A DNA stretch of 64,000 nt, taken from contig NZ_JAFKON010000009.1 in NCBI RefSeq assembly GCF_022803015.1, positions 62,001 to 126,000 of the forward strand. Reading direction: 5' to 3'. Positions 25,204 through 34,465 of the stretch are shown here, piece after piece. A program made the position numbers and the translations under genes. Source of the DNA: Arthrobacter humicola (GTDB lineage: Bacteria > Actinomycetota > Actinomycetes > Actinomycetales > Micrococcaceae). The notes beneath the pieces were generated by a model that was not told the DNA's origin, did no database searches, and was given only the letters and a program-made list of their open reading frames with translations. Within the stretch, counting starts at the first letter, position 1. Every line of letters starts with the position of its first letter.

Positions 25204-25994
25204 ACTTCCACTCTCATGTTTGGTGCGGGCACGGTGAACGCCGCACGGAAGGCCTCCAGGGCCGCATAGCTGTCGCCACTGGCCCACGCTTCCATGCCCA
25301 CGGTTCCTTCGTAGCCTGCGTCCGCGAGCGCCCTGGCCACGGCCGCGTAGTTGATTTCCCCGGTTCCGGGTTCGCAACGGCCTGGAACGTCCGCCACCTG
25401 GATTTCGCCGAGGTATGGCAGGGCGGTCCGGACGAGCTCGACCAGGTTCCCCTCCCCCATTTGGGCGTGATAGAGATCCAGCATGAGCCTGGCGTTCGGG
25501 TGCCCGGCAGCCTGCACGAGCGCCAGGGTGTCCTTGGCCCGGGCCAGCGGGATGCCGGGGTGGTCCCGGATGGTGTTGAGGTTCTCGAGGCAGAACGTCA
25601 CCCCGTACTTCTCACCGAGCTTCCCGAGCCGTTCCAGGGTCCGGGCGCCGGTGGCCCACATGTGTCCGCTGGAGCGGTAGACAGGCCGGGCCGCGTGGCC
25701 GTCGACGAGTTCCGCCGGGTGGACCACCAGCCGGCTGACGCCAAGTTCCAGGGCGGTGGGGATCAGGGACTCGGCGGTCCGCACCACCTCGTCCGCCGTG
25801 TCCGGATCCACGAGGCTGCCGGAGCTGTATCCGGTCATGGAGGAGAACACCGCCCCGGTGGCCTTGAGCGCGCCGATGTCCTTGGGCCGCGAGTCCCAGA
25901 GTTCGACGTCGAAGCCGGCCTCGTGGAGCCGCCGCACCCGCTCCGTGAACGGCAGGTCCGTAAAGACCATCTCAGCGCACACGGCGAGCCGCAT
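25200..25994 (-). CDS. TIM-barrel sugar isomerase/epimerase (AP endonuclease 2 / Hyi-like)
   Basis: 264 residues starting MRLAVCAEMVFTDLPFTERV, the pattern of hydroxypyruvate-isomerase-like proteins. Metal ligands are in FCLENLN (Glu), MLDLYHAQ (Asp/His) and the late VGMEAWAS (Glu). Likely isomerises or epimerises a keto-sugar or keto-inositol made by the flanking dehydrogenases. Tightly coupled on both sides (TGATG with the upstream gene, ATGA with the downstream one). Substrate inferred from context only. Confidence 0.88.
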   Translation of the reverse strand: MRLAVCAEMVFTDLPFTERVRRLHEAGFDVELWDSRPKDIGALKATGAVFSSMTGYSSGSLVDPDTADEVVRTAESLIPTALELGVSRLVVHPAELVDGHAARPVYRSSGHMWATGARTLERLGKLGEKYGVTFCLENLNTIRDHPGIPLARAKDTLALVQAAGHPNARLMLDLYHAQMGEGNLVELVRTALPYLGEIQVADVPGRCEPGTGEINYAAVARALADAGYEGTVGMEAWASGDSYAALEAFRAAFTVPAPNMRVEV

Positions 25995-27097
25995 CAGAGG
26001 ACCACGTTCTCGTTGACGGCCACTGTGTTGACCGTTGCCGGGGTCCCCCGCTTGACGGACTCAATGCAGGCCAGCGCCACGGCCAGTGCGCGCCGGGCGT
26101 CGCTGGCTCCCGGAGTGAGAGTGAAGGGCTTCGACTCCGGAGCGGTGCCGTCACGCCGGGCGCGCACGGCGTCGGCGAAGTCCGCCAGCTCGTCTGTGTA
26201 GGCCTGCCGGAAGAGCTCGACGTTCAGCCGTGGGGTGTCGGCGGACATCCCCTCGGCGGTGAACCGGCGGGCGGCGGTTTCGGTAGCGCGGCCGGCCTGG
26301 ACCATGCCCTTGGAGCCGAAAACCTCGCCGCGGATGTCGTAACCGTACAGCGCGCTGAAGTTTGCCTCGGCGACGGCGATCGCACCGTTGCTGTAGCGGA
26401 TGGTCACGACGGCGGTGTCCAGGAACCCCTGGTCCCGCAGTCCCGGCTCCACAAGCGCGTCCGCGACGGCGTAGACCTCCACGGGTTCGGCGCCTTCGTT
26501 GAACCAGTTCAGGGTGTCGAAGTCGTGGATCAGGGTTTCGAGGAAGATGGTCCATGCCGGGATCCTTGCGGCGTGGCCGATGCTCCCCGTGCCCGGGTCC
26601 CGGGTCAGCGAACGAAGCAGTTGCGGCTGCCCCACGATTCCGGCGGTGATGTCCTTCTTGGCCGCCTGGAAGTCTGCGGCGTACCTGCGGTTGAAGCCGA
26701 TCTGGAAGTGCACCCCGGCGGCGTCGACGGCGTCAAGGGCGGCGTCGAGCTCCTCGAGCCCCTGACCGGCGGGCTTCTCGCAGAAGACGTGCTTTCCGGC
26801 CGCTGCGGCCTGGCCAATCAGGGAGGAATGGAAACGCGCGGGGCTGGCGATGACGACGGCGTCAATCGCCGGGTCGGCCAGGAGGTCAGCGGCGTCGGCG
26901 GTCACCTTCGTGGTGCCCAGGGCGCCAGCCAGCGCCCCGGCGGATTCCAGGTTCGGATCCGCGATGGCGGCAAGGACGGCGCCGGGGACCCGGCGGGCAA
27001 TGCTCTCGGCGTGGAAGGCGCCCATCCAGCCCGAGCCGATCAGCCCGATCCGCACGGGCAGGACGGCGTCGGAGGCGTTGCGGTTGAGGTAAGCCAA
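25994..27097 (-). CDS. Gfo/Idh/MocA oxidoreductase, inositol 2-dehydrogenase-like
   Basis: 367 residues. Rossmann motif RIGLIGSGWMGAFHAES, catalytic VFCEKPAGQGL, and ETLIHDFDTLNWF carrying the conserved His/Asp. It follows the ATPase gene of the importer by 31 nt and overlaps the isomerase start. With the 24169 gene this gives two different dehydrogenases in one operon, as in pathways that interconvert inositol isomers through a shared ketone. Confidence 0.9.
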   Translation of the reverse strand: MAYLNRNASDAVLPVRIGLIGSGWMGAFHAESIARRVPGAVLAAIADPNLESAGALAGALGTTKVTADAADLLADPAIDAVVIASPARFHSSLIGQAAAAGKHVFCEKPAGQGLEELDAALDAVDAAGVHFQIGFNRRYAADFQAAKKDITAGIVGQPQLLRSLTRDPGTGSIGHAARIPAWTIFLETLIHDFDTLNWFNEGAEPVEVYAVADALVEPGLRDQGFLDTAVVTIRYSNGAIAVAEANFSALYGYDIRGEVFGSKGMVQAGRATETAARRFTAEGMSADTPRLNVELFRQAYTDELADFADAVRARRDGTAPESKPFTLTPGASDARRALAVALACIESVKRGTPATVNTVAVNENVVL

Positions 27098-27128
27098 AGG
27101 CTTGTCCTTTCAGGAGTTGGGGCGGCGG

Positions 27129-28046
27129 TTACCCGTAGGTCTTGCCGGTGGTCTGGGACACGTCGGCGACTTCGCCCTGGACTTCTTTGACGACGTCGCT
27201 GTGGCCGCCGAGTTGTTCGAGTTCGTGGGCGAGTTCGGCGAGTTCTGCGCCGCCGGCCATCTGGGCGGTGAGCTCGTCGAGGGTGATGTCCTTCTTGTCG
27301 TAGTAACCGATCGATTTGCCGCGTTTGAGCAGCAGGAACCGGTCCCCGACGGGGAAGGCGTGGTGCGGGTTGTGGGTGATGAAGATGACGCCGAGGCCGC
27401 GGTCGCGGGCCTGCAGGATGTAGCGGAGCACCACGCCGGACTGCTTCACGCCCAGCGCCGCGGTGGGCTCGTCCAGGATCAGGACCTTCGCGCCGAAGTA
27501 CACGGCCCGGGCGATCGCGACGCACTGGCGTTCACCGCCGGAGAGCTGGCCGATGGGCTGTTCGACGTCGCGCAGGTCGATGCCCATCGCGGCGAGTTCC
27601 TTGAGCGTGATGTCCTTCATCTTCTCGACGTCCATGCTCTTGAACGGGCCGAAGCCGGACGTGAGCTCCGAGCCGAGGAAGAAGTTCCGCCAGATCGGCA
27701 TCAGCGGCACCACGGCGAGGTCCTGGTAGACCGTGGCGATCCCGACATCGAGGGCGTCCCGGGGGGAGCTGAACTTCCGCTCCTGGCCCATGATCTTCAG
27801 TGTTCCGGCGTCGTGCTGGTGCAGGCCGGCGATGATCTTGATCAGCGTGGATTTGCCCGCACCGTTATCGCCCAGCACGCAGGTGACGCGGCCGTTGTCC
27901 ACCGCCATGGTGACCTCGGAGAGGGCGATGATGTTCCCGTAGTGCTTCCCGACCCCGTCGAGGGAGAGCAGGTGCACCGGGGTGTGGGTGAGCGGGTCTT
28001 TTTCGTTCTGCAGCAGGGTCTGCTGGTCGATCTCTTTGGCATTCAT
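27129..28046 (-). CDS. sugar/cyclitol ABC importer, single-domain ATPase
   Basis: 305-residue ATPase with Walker A GDNGAGKST, signature QLSGGERQC, Walker B VLILDEPTAAL and the switch His in FITHNPHH. Only one nucleotide-binding domain is present, unlike the two-domain RbsA/MglA; this is the FrcA-like form common in actinobacteria and it must act as a homodimer. Partner of the permease and binding protein encoded just upstream. Confidence 0.93.
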   Translation of the reverse strand: MNAKEIDQQTLLQNEKDPLTHTPVHLLSLDGVGKHYGNIIALSEVTMAVDNGRVTCVLGDNGAGKSTLIKIIAGLHQHDAGTLKIMGQERKFSSPRDALDVGIATVYQDLAVVPLMPIWRNFFLGSELTSGFGPFKSMDVEKMKDITLKELAAMGIDLRDVEQPIGQLSGGERQCVAIARAVYFGAKVLILDEPTAALGVKQSGVVLRYILQARDRGLGVIFITHNPHHAFPVGDRFLLLKRGKSIGYYDKKDITLDELTAQMAGGAELAELAHELEQLGGHSDVVKEVQGEVADVSQTTGKTYG

Positions 28047-28062
28047 GGTTCCGGGGCCCCTT

Positions 28063-29112
28063 CTACTTCAGTTCCGCGCGGCGCTTGACGATGAGGTTGA
28101 CGATGGTGGCCAGCAGCAGCATCAGGCCCAGGAAGAACTTGAACCAGTCCGGGTTCCACTGCGCGTAGACGATGCCCTTGTTGGCCATGCCGAAGATGAA
28201 CGCGCCGATCGCGCCGCCGATCGCCGAGCCGTACCCGCCGGTGAGCAGGCAGCCGCCGATCACCGCGGCGATGATGTAGAGGAACTCGTTGCCCACGCCC
28301 TCACCGGACTGCACGGTGTCGAACGCGAAGAGGTTGTGCATGCCCAGGATCCAGGCGCAGAACCCCACGGCCATGAACAAACCGATCTTGGTGGCCTTGA
28401 CCGGCACGCCCACGGCGCGGGCCGCGTTCGCGTCCCCGCCGACGGCGAAGATCCAGTTCCCCACCCGGGTCCGCATCAGCACCCAGGTCGCGACCGCGAC
28501 GAGCGCGAACCAGTAGAACACGGTGATCTTGATGTCGACGCCGCCGACGCTCACCGAGGAGGCGAACACCGCCCGGGCCGAGGCGAAACCGTCCATGGTC
28601 GAGATCGAGGGCGAGGACACCGAGCCGCCGATCAGCCGGGTCAGGCCCAGGTTCAGGCCGGTCAGCATCAGGAACGTGGCCAGGGTGACGATGAAGGACG
28701 GCAGCTTGGTCTTGATCAGGATCCAGCCGTTGATGAACCCGACGGACAAGGAGACCACCAGGGCCAGGCCGACGCCGACCCAGACGTTCGTGGTGAAGTA
28801 CCAGCTGAACAGCGACGCGGTCAGCGCCGAGGTGATCACGGCGACGCCGGTGGAGAGGTCGAACTCCCCGCCGATCATCAGCAAGGACACCCCCACCGCC
28901 ATGATCCCGATCGTGGAGGACCCGTACAGGATGGTCGCCAGGGCACCGGGCTGGGTAAAGGTCGGGGACACCAACGCGAAGAAGATGAAGAGGACGATCG
29001 CGCCCACCAGGGCACCGACCTCGGGACGTCCGAGCAACTTCTGGAACGGACTGCGCTTGGCGACGCGCTCATCGGGCGCCGGCGACTTTGTCTTGGTCTG
29101 GGTGATGGTCAT
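28063..29112 (-). CDS. sugar/cyclitol ABC importer, permease (RbsC/FrcC family)
   Basis: 349 residues with eight to ten helices and the CUT2-family stretch GEFDLSTGVAVITSALTASL. Forms a homodimeric channel with the single-domain ATPase. A 10-bp GC hairpin (29129-29154) separates it from the binding-protein gene, probably lowering its expression relative to the binding protein. Confidence 0.94.
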   Translation of the reverse strand: MTITQTKTKSPAPDERVAKRSPFQKLLGRPEVGALVGAIVLFIFFALVSPTFTQPGALATILYGSSTIGIMAVGVSLLMIGGEFDLSTGVAVITSALTASLFSWYFTTNVWVGVGLALVVSLSVGFINGWILIKTKLPSFIVTLATFLMLTGLNLGLTRLIGGSVSSPSISTMDGFASARAVFASSVSVGGVDIKITVFYWFALVAVATWVLMRTRVGNWIFAVGGDANAARAVGVPVKATKIGLFMAVGFCAWILGMHNLFAFDTVQSGEGVGNEFLYIIAAVIGGCLLTGGYGSAIGGAIGAFIFGMANKGIVYAQWNPDWFKFFLGLMLLLATIVNLIVKRRAELK

Positions 29113-29128
29113 GATAAGTCTCCTTGCC

Positions 29129-29154
29129 GCCGGGCCGGCGCGAACCGGCCCGGC
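29129..29154 (-). terminator. intra-operon attenuating hairpin
   Basis: GCCGGGCCGG and CCGGCCCGGC pair perfectly over 10 bp around CGCGAA, right after the binding-protein stop and before the permease ribosome site. Such hairpins commonly protect the upstream binding-protein mRNA and/or reduce read-through. Confidence 0.7.
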
Positions 29155-29164
29155 CAGCGGGCTG

Positions 29165-30160
29165 TTAGCGGACGCCCTGCTGGGCGAAGGTCAGGACATC
29201 GGCCGCATTGGATTTGTCGATGACCGCCGGGCCTGTCAGCACAGGCTGGCCGCCGCCGATCTTGAAGCCGCCGCGCTTGTTCTGCCAGATGGCGTCAACG
29301 GCTCCGTAGCCCTGCAGCCACGGCTGCTGGTCCACGGTGAACAGAACTGCACCATCCACGATCTTCTGGGCGAGCTCCGCGTTGAGGTCGAAGCTGGCAA
29401 CCTTGGCAGAGCTGCCGGCGTCAGTGACCGACTTGAGGAGGGTCAGGGTGATGGGGGCGCCGAGGCCGATGATGACGTCGGCGTCCTTGGAGGCCTGAAG
29501 CTTGGCAGTCGCGGTGGACTGAACGGAGGTCATATCCTTGCCGTCGACGTAAAGGATCTCCGTTCCGGGAACCTTCGCCTTGACGCCCGCGCACCGTGCT
29601 TCAAGTCCCACGTGGCCCTGTTCCTGAATCACGCAGACCGGGTGCTTGTAGCCGTCCGCGGCCAGCTTGGTGCCCACGGCCTGACCGGCGAGCTGCTCGT
29701 TGGAACCGAAGTGGGTGAATGCTCCGAGCTGGGAGGAGACCGATTCGCCGGCGTTGAGGCTCACAATCGGTATGCCGGCGTCGGAGGCCTTCTTCAGGAC
29801 GTCCTTGAGGGCTTCGGGCTTGGCGAGCGTGACCGCGATGCCGTCGACCTTCTGGTCGATGGCCTGCTGAATGAGCTGGGCCTGGCGCCCGGCTTCGGGA
29901 TCGGACGTATAGAGGAGCTCAACGTTGTCCTTTGCCGATGCCTCCTCGGCGCCTTTGCGAACAATATCCCAGAAGGTGTCACCGGCTGCGGCGTGCGTGA
30001 TAAGGGCGACCTTGATGCGGGAGGTGCTGGCTGCCTGGCCTCCGCCAGCCGCATTGCCTGAGTCTGCGGGCTTGCCGCCGGTGCTGGAACACGCGCTCAG
30101 GGCCAGCATGGGTACAACGGCCGCCACGAGGGTCGCCTTCCGCCACGAGAACTTGGTCAC
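29165..30160 (-). CDS. sugar/cyclitol ABC importer, substrate-binding lipoprotein
   Basis: 331 residues; lipoprotein signal with basic start (TKFSWRK), hydrophobic core and lipobox LSAC, then a type I periplasmic-binding fold similar to RbsB (VALITHAAAGDTFWDIVRKG; VDGIAVTLAKPEAL). GTG 30160 is set by AAGGAG 7 nt upstream. First gene of an operon of importer, two dehydrogenases and an isomerase. The IolR-type operator and TTGACA-17-CATGAT promoter upstream tie it to the inositol regulon, so the ligand is probably an inositol isomer or derivative. Confidence 0.92.
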   Translation of the reverse strand: MTKFSWRKATLVAAVVPMLALSACSSTGGKPADSGNAAGGGQAASTSRIKVALITHAAAGDTFWDIVRKGAEEASAKDNVELLYTSDPEAGRQAQLIQQAIDQKVDGIAVTLAKPEALKDVLKKASDAGIPIVSLNAGESVSSQLGAFTHFGSNEQLAGQAVGTKLAADGYKHPVCVIQEQGHVGLEARCAGVKAKVPGTEILYVDGKDMTSVQSTATAKLQASKDADVIIGLGAPITLTLLKSVTDAGSSAKVASFDLNAELAQKIVDGAVLFTVDQQPWLQGYGAVDAIWQNKRGGFKIGGGQPVLTGPAVIDKSNAADVLTFAQQGVR

Positions 30161-30230
30161 GATCAATCTCCTTTGATTCCGGGCCACGCCGGCCGCTTCA
30201 TCGCGTCGGTCCATGAGCCATCTACAACCG

Positions 30231-30274
30231 ATCATGGTGACTCCAATCACAGTTGTCAATAGTTTGTCCTGACA
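30231..30274 (-). promoter_or_regulatory. promoter and IolR-type operator of the ABC importer operon
   Basis: Minus strand: TTGACA (30254-30259), 17-bp spacer, CATGAT (30231-30236). The 21-nt block 30254-30274 joins TGTCAGGACA to this -35 box and is nearly identical to 45271-45291 upstream of iolC. TGTCCTGACA fits KGWCHTRACA, the IolR motif of Corynebacterium as I recall it. An operator abutting -35 implies repression relieved by an inositol-derived inducer. Confidence 0.75.
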
Positions 30275-30508
30275 TTAGGATGTTTGGACGTAACGAAGTG
30301 GGGTCGGAATGTCGCATTCGCAGAGCTTGCCGGGCCAGCGCCGACAGCCCGACCCCCGCAAACAAAGCCCGTCACAGCAGCCCTTGGCACCTCTTGGCAG
30401 CCCTGCTACTATCAGAAAAAGGCAGTATGTCCTATCAAGCGAACATAGCCTGACATACGCGGACAGGCCGGCACAACGGCCGCCGCGGAGCACAAGGGAG
30501 CATGTCCA
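30275..30508. promoter_or_regulatory. divergent control region between the ABC operon and iolR
   Basis: The stretch 30161-30508 has no gene. Besides the leftward promoter it holds degenerate IolR-like half-sites near 30425-30460 (TGTCCTATCA and CCTGACATA), which lie before iolR and could mediate autoregulation. AAGGGAG for iolR lies at its right end. No strong rightward -35/-10 pair was found. Confidence 0.45.
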
Positions 30509-31249
30509 GTGGCGAATCAACTGAATCTGCGGATCGACCGCTCTTCCCCGGTGCCGCTGTACCACCAAGTGGTGCAGGGCATCGAGGCAGCGATCCACAC
30601 GGGGCTGCTGGAACCCGGCAGCAGGCTGGAAAACGAGATCGACCTGGCCGCCCAGCTGAACCTGTCCCGGCCCACGATGAGAAAAGCCATGGACGAGCTG
30701 GTCCGCTCGGGCCTCCTGGTCCGCAAGCGCGGCGTCGGCACCCAGGTGGTGTCCAGCCAGGTCCGCCGCCCGCTGGAACTCTCCAGCCTCTACGACGACC
30801 TGAGCAACAACGGCAGCAAGCCCACCACCGACGTGCTCAGCTTCTCGCATGAGGAGGCGGACGGCGCGATCCGGACGGCTCTGCAGCTTCCGGCCGGCGC
30901 CAAGGTCTACCACTTCACCAGGCTCCGGAAGGTGGGCGGCAAGCCGCTGGCCCTGATGGAGAACTGGGTGCGGGATGACATCACCGCCCTCGACGAGGCT
31001 TCCCTGGGCGCGCAGGGCCTCTACGCCATTCTGCGCAACGGCGGCGTGAACTTCCGCCTGGCCTCACAGCGGATCGGTGCCATGATCGCCAATGACTACC
31101 AGGCGCCACTGCTCGAGACCACCCCCGGCTCCGCCCTGGTGACCATGGAGCGGACCGCGGTGGACGACACCGGACGCATGGTGGAAACCGGCCACCACGT
31201 CTACCGGGCGGATTCCTACAGCTTTGAAATGACACTGGTCCAGAGGTAA
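30509..31249 (+). CDS. iolR: GntR/UTRA-family repressor of inositol genes
   Basis: 246 residues: N-terminal winged HTH (LSRPTMRKAMDELVRSGLLV) and a UTRA ligand-binding domain of the HutC type (residues about 95-240). GTG start with AAGGGAG 8 nt upstream. Adjacent to iolB and divergent from the ABC importer operon; operators of the same type precede that operon and the iolC side. Orthology to corynebacterial IolR is inferred from family, context and operator. The inducer is presumably an inositol catabolite. Confidence 0.82.
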   Translation: MANQLNLRIDRSSPVPLYHQVVQGIEAAIHTGLLEPGSRLENEIDLAAQLNLSRPTMRKAMDELVRSGLLVRKRGVGTQVVSSQVRRPLELSSLYDDLSNNGSKPTTDVLSFSHEEADGAIRTALQLPAGAKVYHFTRLRKVGGKPLALMENWVRDDITALDEASLGAQGLYAILRNGGVNFRLASQRIGAMIANDYQAPLLETTPGSALVTMERTAVDDTGRMVETGHHVYRADSYSFEMTLVQR

Positions 31250-31344
31250 GCGTCCAGAGTTAGGCGCCAGCGACGGGCGCAACCGGCTCCAACCCCGCAC
31301 ACACACGCGCCTGCCTCCGGCGCGACAACGAAAGGGCAGCTTCC

Positions 31345-32241
31345 ATGGCCAACTGGGTCTATCCGCTCGGCACCGCCGCCGAAGACACGTGGGACATCTC
31401 CATCGGGACGTCCGACTCCAAACTGGAGGTGGACGGCTGGGCGCATACCGGGCTGAAGGTTGCCACGCTGGCAGCCGGCGCCGCCGTCGAACTCGACGCC
31501 GCGGCGGAGGAACGGATCGTGATCCCGCTCAACGGCTCTTTCGTGGCGGCCGTCGACGGGCAGGACTATCCCCTGGCCGGCCGGGTCAGCGTCTTCAGCG
31601 GCCCCAGCGACGTGCTCTACACGGGAGCCGGCAAGGCGGTGGCCATCACCTCGGCCGACGGCGGACGCGTGGCAGTCGCCACTGCCCCAGCCAAGGCCGC
31701 CTACCCGACCCGCCTCATCACGGGCGCCGAGACGCCGGTGGAACTGCGCGGGGCGGGCAACTGCTCCCGTCAGGTCCACAATTTCGGGACTCCCGCCGCG
31801 CTGGAGGCGGACCGCTTCATCGTCTGCGAGGTCCTCACGCCGGCCGGCAACTGGTCCTCCTATCCCCCGCACAAGCACGATGAGGAAAAAGACGGCGAGA
31901 CCAACCTCGAGGAGATCTACTACTTCGAAACCCGGGTGACGCCCGGGGCCCCGCAACGCCCGGGCGCCGACGACGCCATCGGCTACCAGCGCGTCTACGC
32001 CTCCGACGAGCGGCCCATCGACGTTGCGGCCGAGGTCCGGACCGGCGACGTCGTCCTGGTGCCCTACGGCTGGCACGGGCCCGCCATGGCCGCCCCCGGC
32101 TACGACATGTATTACCTCAACGTCATGGCCGGACCCGGCCCGGTCCGCGAGTGGCTCATCAGCGATGACCCGCACCACGGCTGGATCCGCCAGACCTGGG
32201 AGGGCCAGGACCTGGACCCGCGACTGCCGTTCGGCCGCTAG
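31345..32241 (+). CDS. iolB: 5-deoxy-glucuronate isomerase
   Basis: 298-residue bicupin of the IolB family, converting 5-deoxy-glucuronate to 2-deoxy-5-keto-gluconate, the fourth step of myo-inositol degradation. Metal-binding elements are in SYPPHKHDEE and PYGWHGPAMAAPGYDMYYLNVMAGP (read in two parts), typical of IolB. AAAGGG stands 8 nt before ATG 31345. It follows iolR by 95 nt and is separated from the other iol genes by a foreign MarR/MFS/AKR module. Confidence 0.95.
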   Translation: MANWVYPLGTAAEDTWDISIGTSDSKLEVDGWAHTGLKVATLAAGAAVELDAAAEERIVIPLNGSFVAAVDGQDYPLAGRVSVFSGPSDVLYTGAGKAVAITSADGGRVAVATAPAKAAYPTRLITGAETPVELRGAGNCSRQVHNFGTPAALEADRFIVCEVLTPAGNWSSYPPHKHDEEKDGETNLEEIYYFETRVTPGAPQRPGADDAIGYQRVYASDERPIDVAAEVRTGDVVLVPYGWHGPAMAAPGYDMYYLNVMAGPGPVREWLISDDPHHGWIRQTWEGQDLDPRLPFGR

Positions 32242-32262
32242 GCCGTCAGGCCGCTCCGGCCC

Positions 32263-32310
32263 TGGTTCTGGTTCTGGCTCAGGCTCAGGCGCTGGCGCTG
32301 GCGCTGGCGC
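32263..32310. repeat. hexanucleotide tandem repeat downstream of iolB
   Basis: Eight consecutive hexamers: TGGTTC twice, TGGCTC, AGGCTC, AGGCGC, then TGGCGC three times. It lies in the 75-nt gap between the convergent iolB and aldo/keto reductase genes, ending 6 nt short of the reductase stop. A slippage-prone microsatellite; no hairpin terminator was seen here. Confidence 0.75.
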
Positions 32311-32316
32311 TGACAG

Positions 32317-33144
32317 CTAGCCATTGAACGTGGCCGGGTGCGGTCCGGTGCGCCCGTTCCGCTCAAGGGCAGTCACTGCCGCCAGTTCGCCCGCGGAAAG
32401 CTCAAAGCCGAACACCTCCAGGTTTTCCCGGATGCGGGCCGGCGTCACTGACTTCGGGATGACGATCCTCCCCTGCTGCAGGTGCCAGCGCAAAATGACC
32501 TGCGCCGGGGTTCTGCCGTGCCGCGTGGCGATCTCCGTGATGGCCGGATCCGCCAGCAGGGCACCCTGGGCCAACGGACTCCAGGCCTCCGTCGCAATGC
32601 CGTGTGCCGCGTTGAACGCTGTCACGTCGTGCTGCTGGAGCGCCGGGTGCAGCTCCACCTGGTTGACCGCCGGCACCGTTCCGCCCAGGTCGATGAGCCG
32701 CTGCAGGTGCCCCGGCTCGAAATTGGACACGCCGATGGCCCTGACCCGGCCGTCGGCATGGAGTTTTTCAAGGGCCAGCCAGGAGTCGGCGTACCGGTCC
32801 GACGCCGGCGCGGGCCAGTGAATCAGGTAAAGATCCAGGTAGTCGAGACCCAGCTTGTCCAGGCTCGCGTCGAAAGCCGCCAGAGCTGGTTCGTAGCCGA
32901 GGTCGTCGATCCACAGCTTGGACGTGATGAACAGGTCTTCCCGCGCGATCCCGGACTCGGCGAGCGCGCGGCCGGTTCCGGTTTCGTTTCCATAGATGGC
33001 GGCCGTGTCGATGCTCCGGTAGCCGGCGTCGAGCGCCGCCGCTACCGCCTCGGTGGTCTCGGCGTCGGGAATCTGAAAGACGCCGAAGCCCAGCTGCGGC
33101 ATCCGCACCCCGTTATTGAGGACGATGGGGGGAATTGAACTCAT
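32317..33144 (-). CDS. aldo/keto reductase (2,5-diketo-D-gluconate reductase type)
   Basis: 275 residues. Catalytic tetrad elements: Asp/Tyr in DTAAIYGNE, Lys in TSKLWIDD, His in YLIHWPAP. The NADPH-binding IPKSVTPARIRENL is near the C-terminus. ATG 33144 follows AGGAG by 5 nt. Broad-specificity carbonyl reductase of the AKR5 type; cytosolic. It is 28 nt downstream of the DHA1 transporter gene and belongs to that MarR-controlled unit rather than to the inositol pathway. Confidence 0.93.
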   Translation of the reverse strand: MSSIPPIVLNNGVRMPQLGFGVFQIPDAETTEAVAAALDAGYRSIDTAAIYGNETGTGRALAESGIAREDLFITSKLWIDDLGYEPALAAFDASLDKLGLDYLDLYLIHWPAPASDRYADSWLALEKLHADGRVRAIGVSNFEPGHLQRLIDLGGTVPAVNQVELHPALQQHDVTAFNAAHGIATEAWSPLAQGALLADPAITEIATRHGRTPAQVILRWHLQQGRIVIPKSVTPARIRENLEVFGFELSAGELAAVTALERNGRTGPHPATFNG

Positions 33145-33172
33145 GGTGTCTCCTGTGGTTGCATTCGGGAGG

Positions 33173-34414
33173 TCAGCGGACAACGGCTGCGGCCTCGGTA
33201 GTGTGAATGTCGGCGCTGGTTTGCGCTGCTGCCGCGGCGGGGGCGGTTGAACCGCCGGCCGTCGCCAGTCGCTTGGCCTGAGCCGCGGCGAATACCATCA
33301 CTGCCAGGCCCAGCAGGGTGATCCCGGCGCCGGCCCAGATCGGCGAGGTGTAGCCGAGGCCGGCGGTAATGGTGACGCCGCCCAGCCAGGCGCCCAGGGC
33401 GTTGCCGACGTTGAAGGCGCCGATGTTGGCGCCGGAGGCCAGGGTGGGAGCGCTGCTGGCGTACTTCATGACGCGCATCTGCAGTCCCGGAACCGTGGCG
33501 AAGCCGAAGCCGCCCAGCAGCACCATAGTGGCGATGGTCACCGGCTGGTTGCCGGCTGTCAGGGCGAAGGCCACGAGCACCAGCACCAGGGCGGCGAGGA
33601 CTACGAGCAGGGTGCGGTCCACGTTCTTGTCGGCCGCCTTGCCGCCGAGGGTGTTGCCGATGAAGAGCCCGACGCCGAAGAGGATCAGCAGCCACGGGAC
33701 CGTGGCGGCGGAGAAGCCGGTGACCTCGGTGAGGGTAAAGGCGATGTAGGTGAAGGCGCCGAACATGCCGCCGTAGCCGAGGATGGTCACGAGGATGGAG
33801 AGCCACACCTGTCCGGAGCGGAAGGCACGGAGCTCGCCGCGCAATCCGCCCGCTGCTGGTTCGCCGGAGCCGGTTTTCGGCACGAGTGCGAGGATGCCGG
33901 CCAGGGCGAGGACACCGATCACGGTGATCGCCCAGAACGTGGAGCGCCAGCCCGCGGCCTGGCCCAGCATGGTGCCGAACGGGACACCGAGCACATTCGC
34001 AGCAGTCAGGCCGGTGAACATGATCGCGATCGCACCCGCCTTCTTAGTGGGCGCCACCATGCTCGCGGCCACCACTGCGCCGATGCCGAAGAACGCGCCG
34101 TGCGAGAGCGCGGCAATGATGCGGCCGATCATCATTACCGAGTAATCCGGCGCGAGCGCCGAGACGAGGTTGCCGGCAATGAACAGCACCATCAGCACGG
34201 CCAGCACGGGCTTGCGTTCGAAACGCGTCACGGCGGCGGTGAGACCCAGCGCCCCGACCACGACGGCGAGTGCGTAGCCGGAGATGAGCCAGCCCGCGGT
34301 GGCCTCGGAGACGTGGAAGTCTGCGGCCACTTGCGGCAGCAGGCCCATGATGACGAACTCGGTGAGTCCGATGCCGAACCCGCCGAGGGCGAGGGCTATC
34401 AGGCCAACAGGCAT
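33173..34414 (-). CDS. DHA1-family MFS efflux transporter
   Basis: 413 residues, 12 helices. The opening GGFGIGLTEFVIMGLLPQVA is typical of AraJ/YdhP/Cmx-type exporters of drugs or sugars. Divergent from a MarR gene with inverted repeats between them, so it is likely induced by a toxic compound sensed by MarR. It sits within the inositol cluster but nothing suggests a role in inositol uptake. Confidence 0.92.
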   Translation of the reverse strand: MPVGLIALALGGFGIGLTEFVIMGLLPQVAADFHVSEATAGWLISGYALAVVVGALGLTAAVTRFERKPVLAVLMVLFIAGNLVSALAPDYSVMMIGRIIAALSHGAFFGIGAVVAASMVAPTKKAGAIAIMFTGLTAANVLGVPFGTMLGQAAGWRSTFWAITVIGVLALAGILALVPKTGSGEPAAGGLRGELRAFRSGQVWLSILVTILGYGGMFGAFTYIAFTLTEVTGFSAATVPWLLILFGVGLFIGNTLGGKAADKNVDRTLLVVLAALVLVLVAFALTAGNQPVTIATMVLLGGFGFATVPGLQMRVMKYASSAPTLASGANIGAFNVGNALGAWLGGVTITAGLGYTSPIWAGAGITLLGLAVMVFAAAQAKRLATAGGSTAPAAAAAQTSADIHTTEAAAVVR

Positions 34415-34465
34415 GGAGGTGCTCCTTACAAAGCTGTACGGGATGGGGTATGGCGCGTAAGCTAG

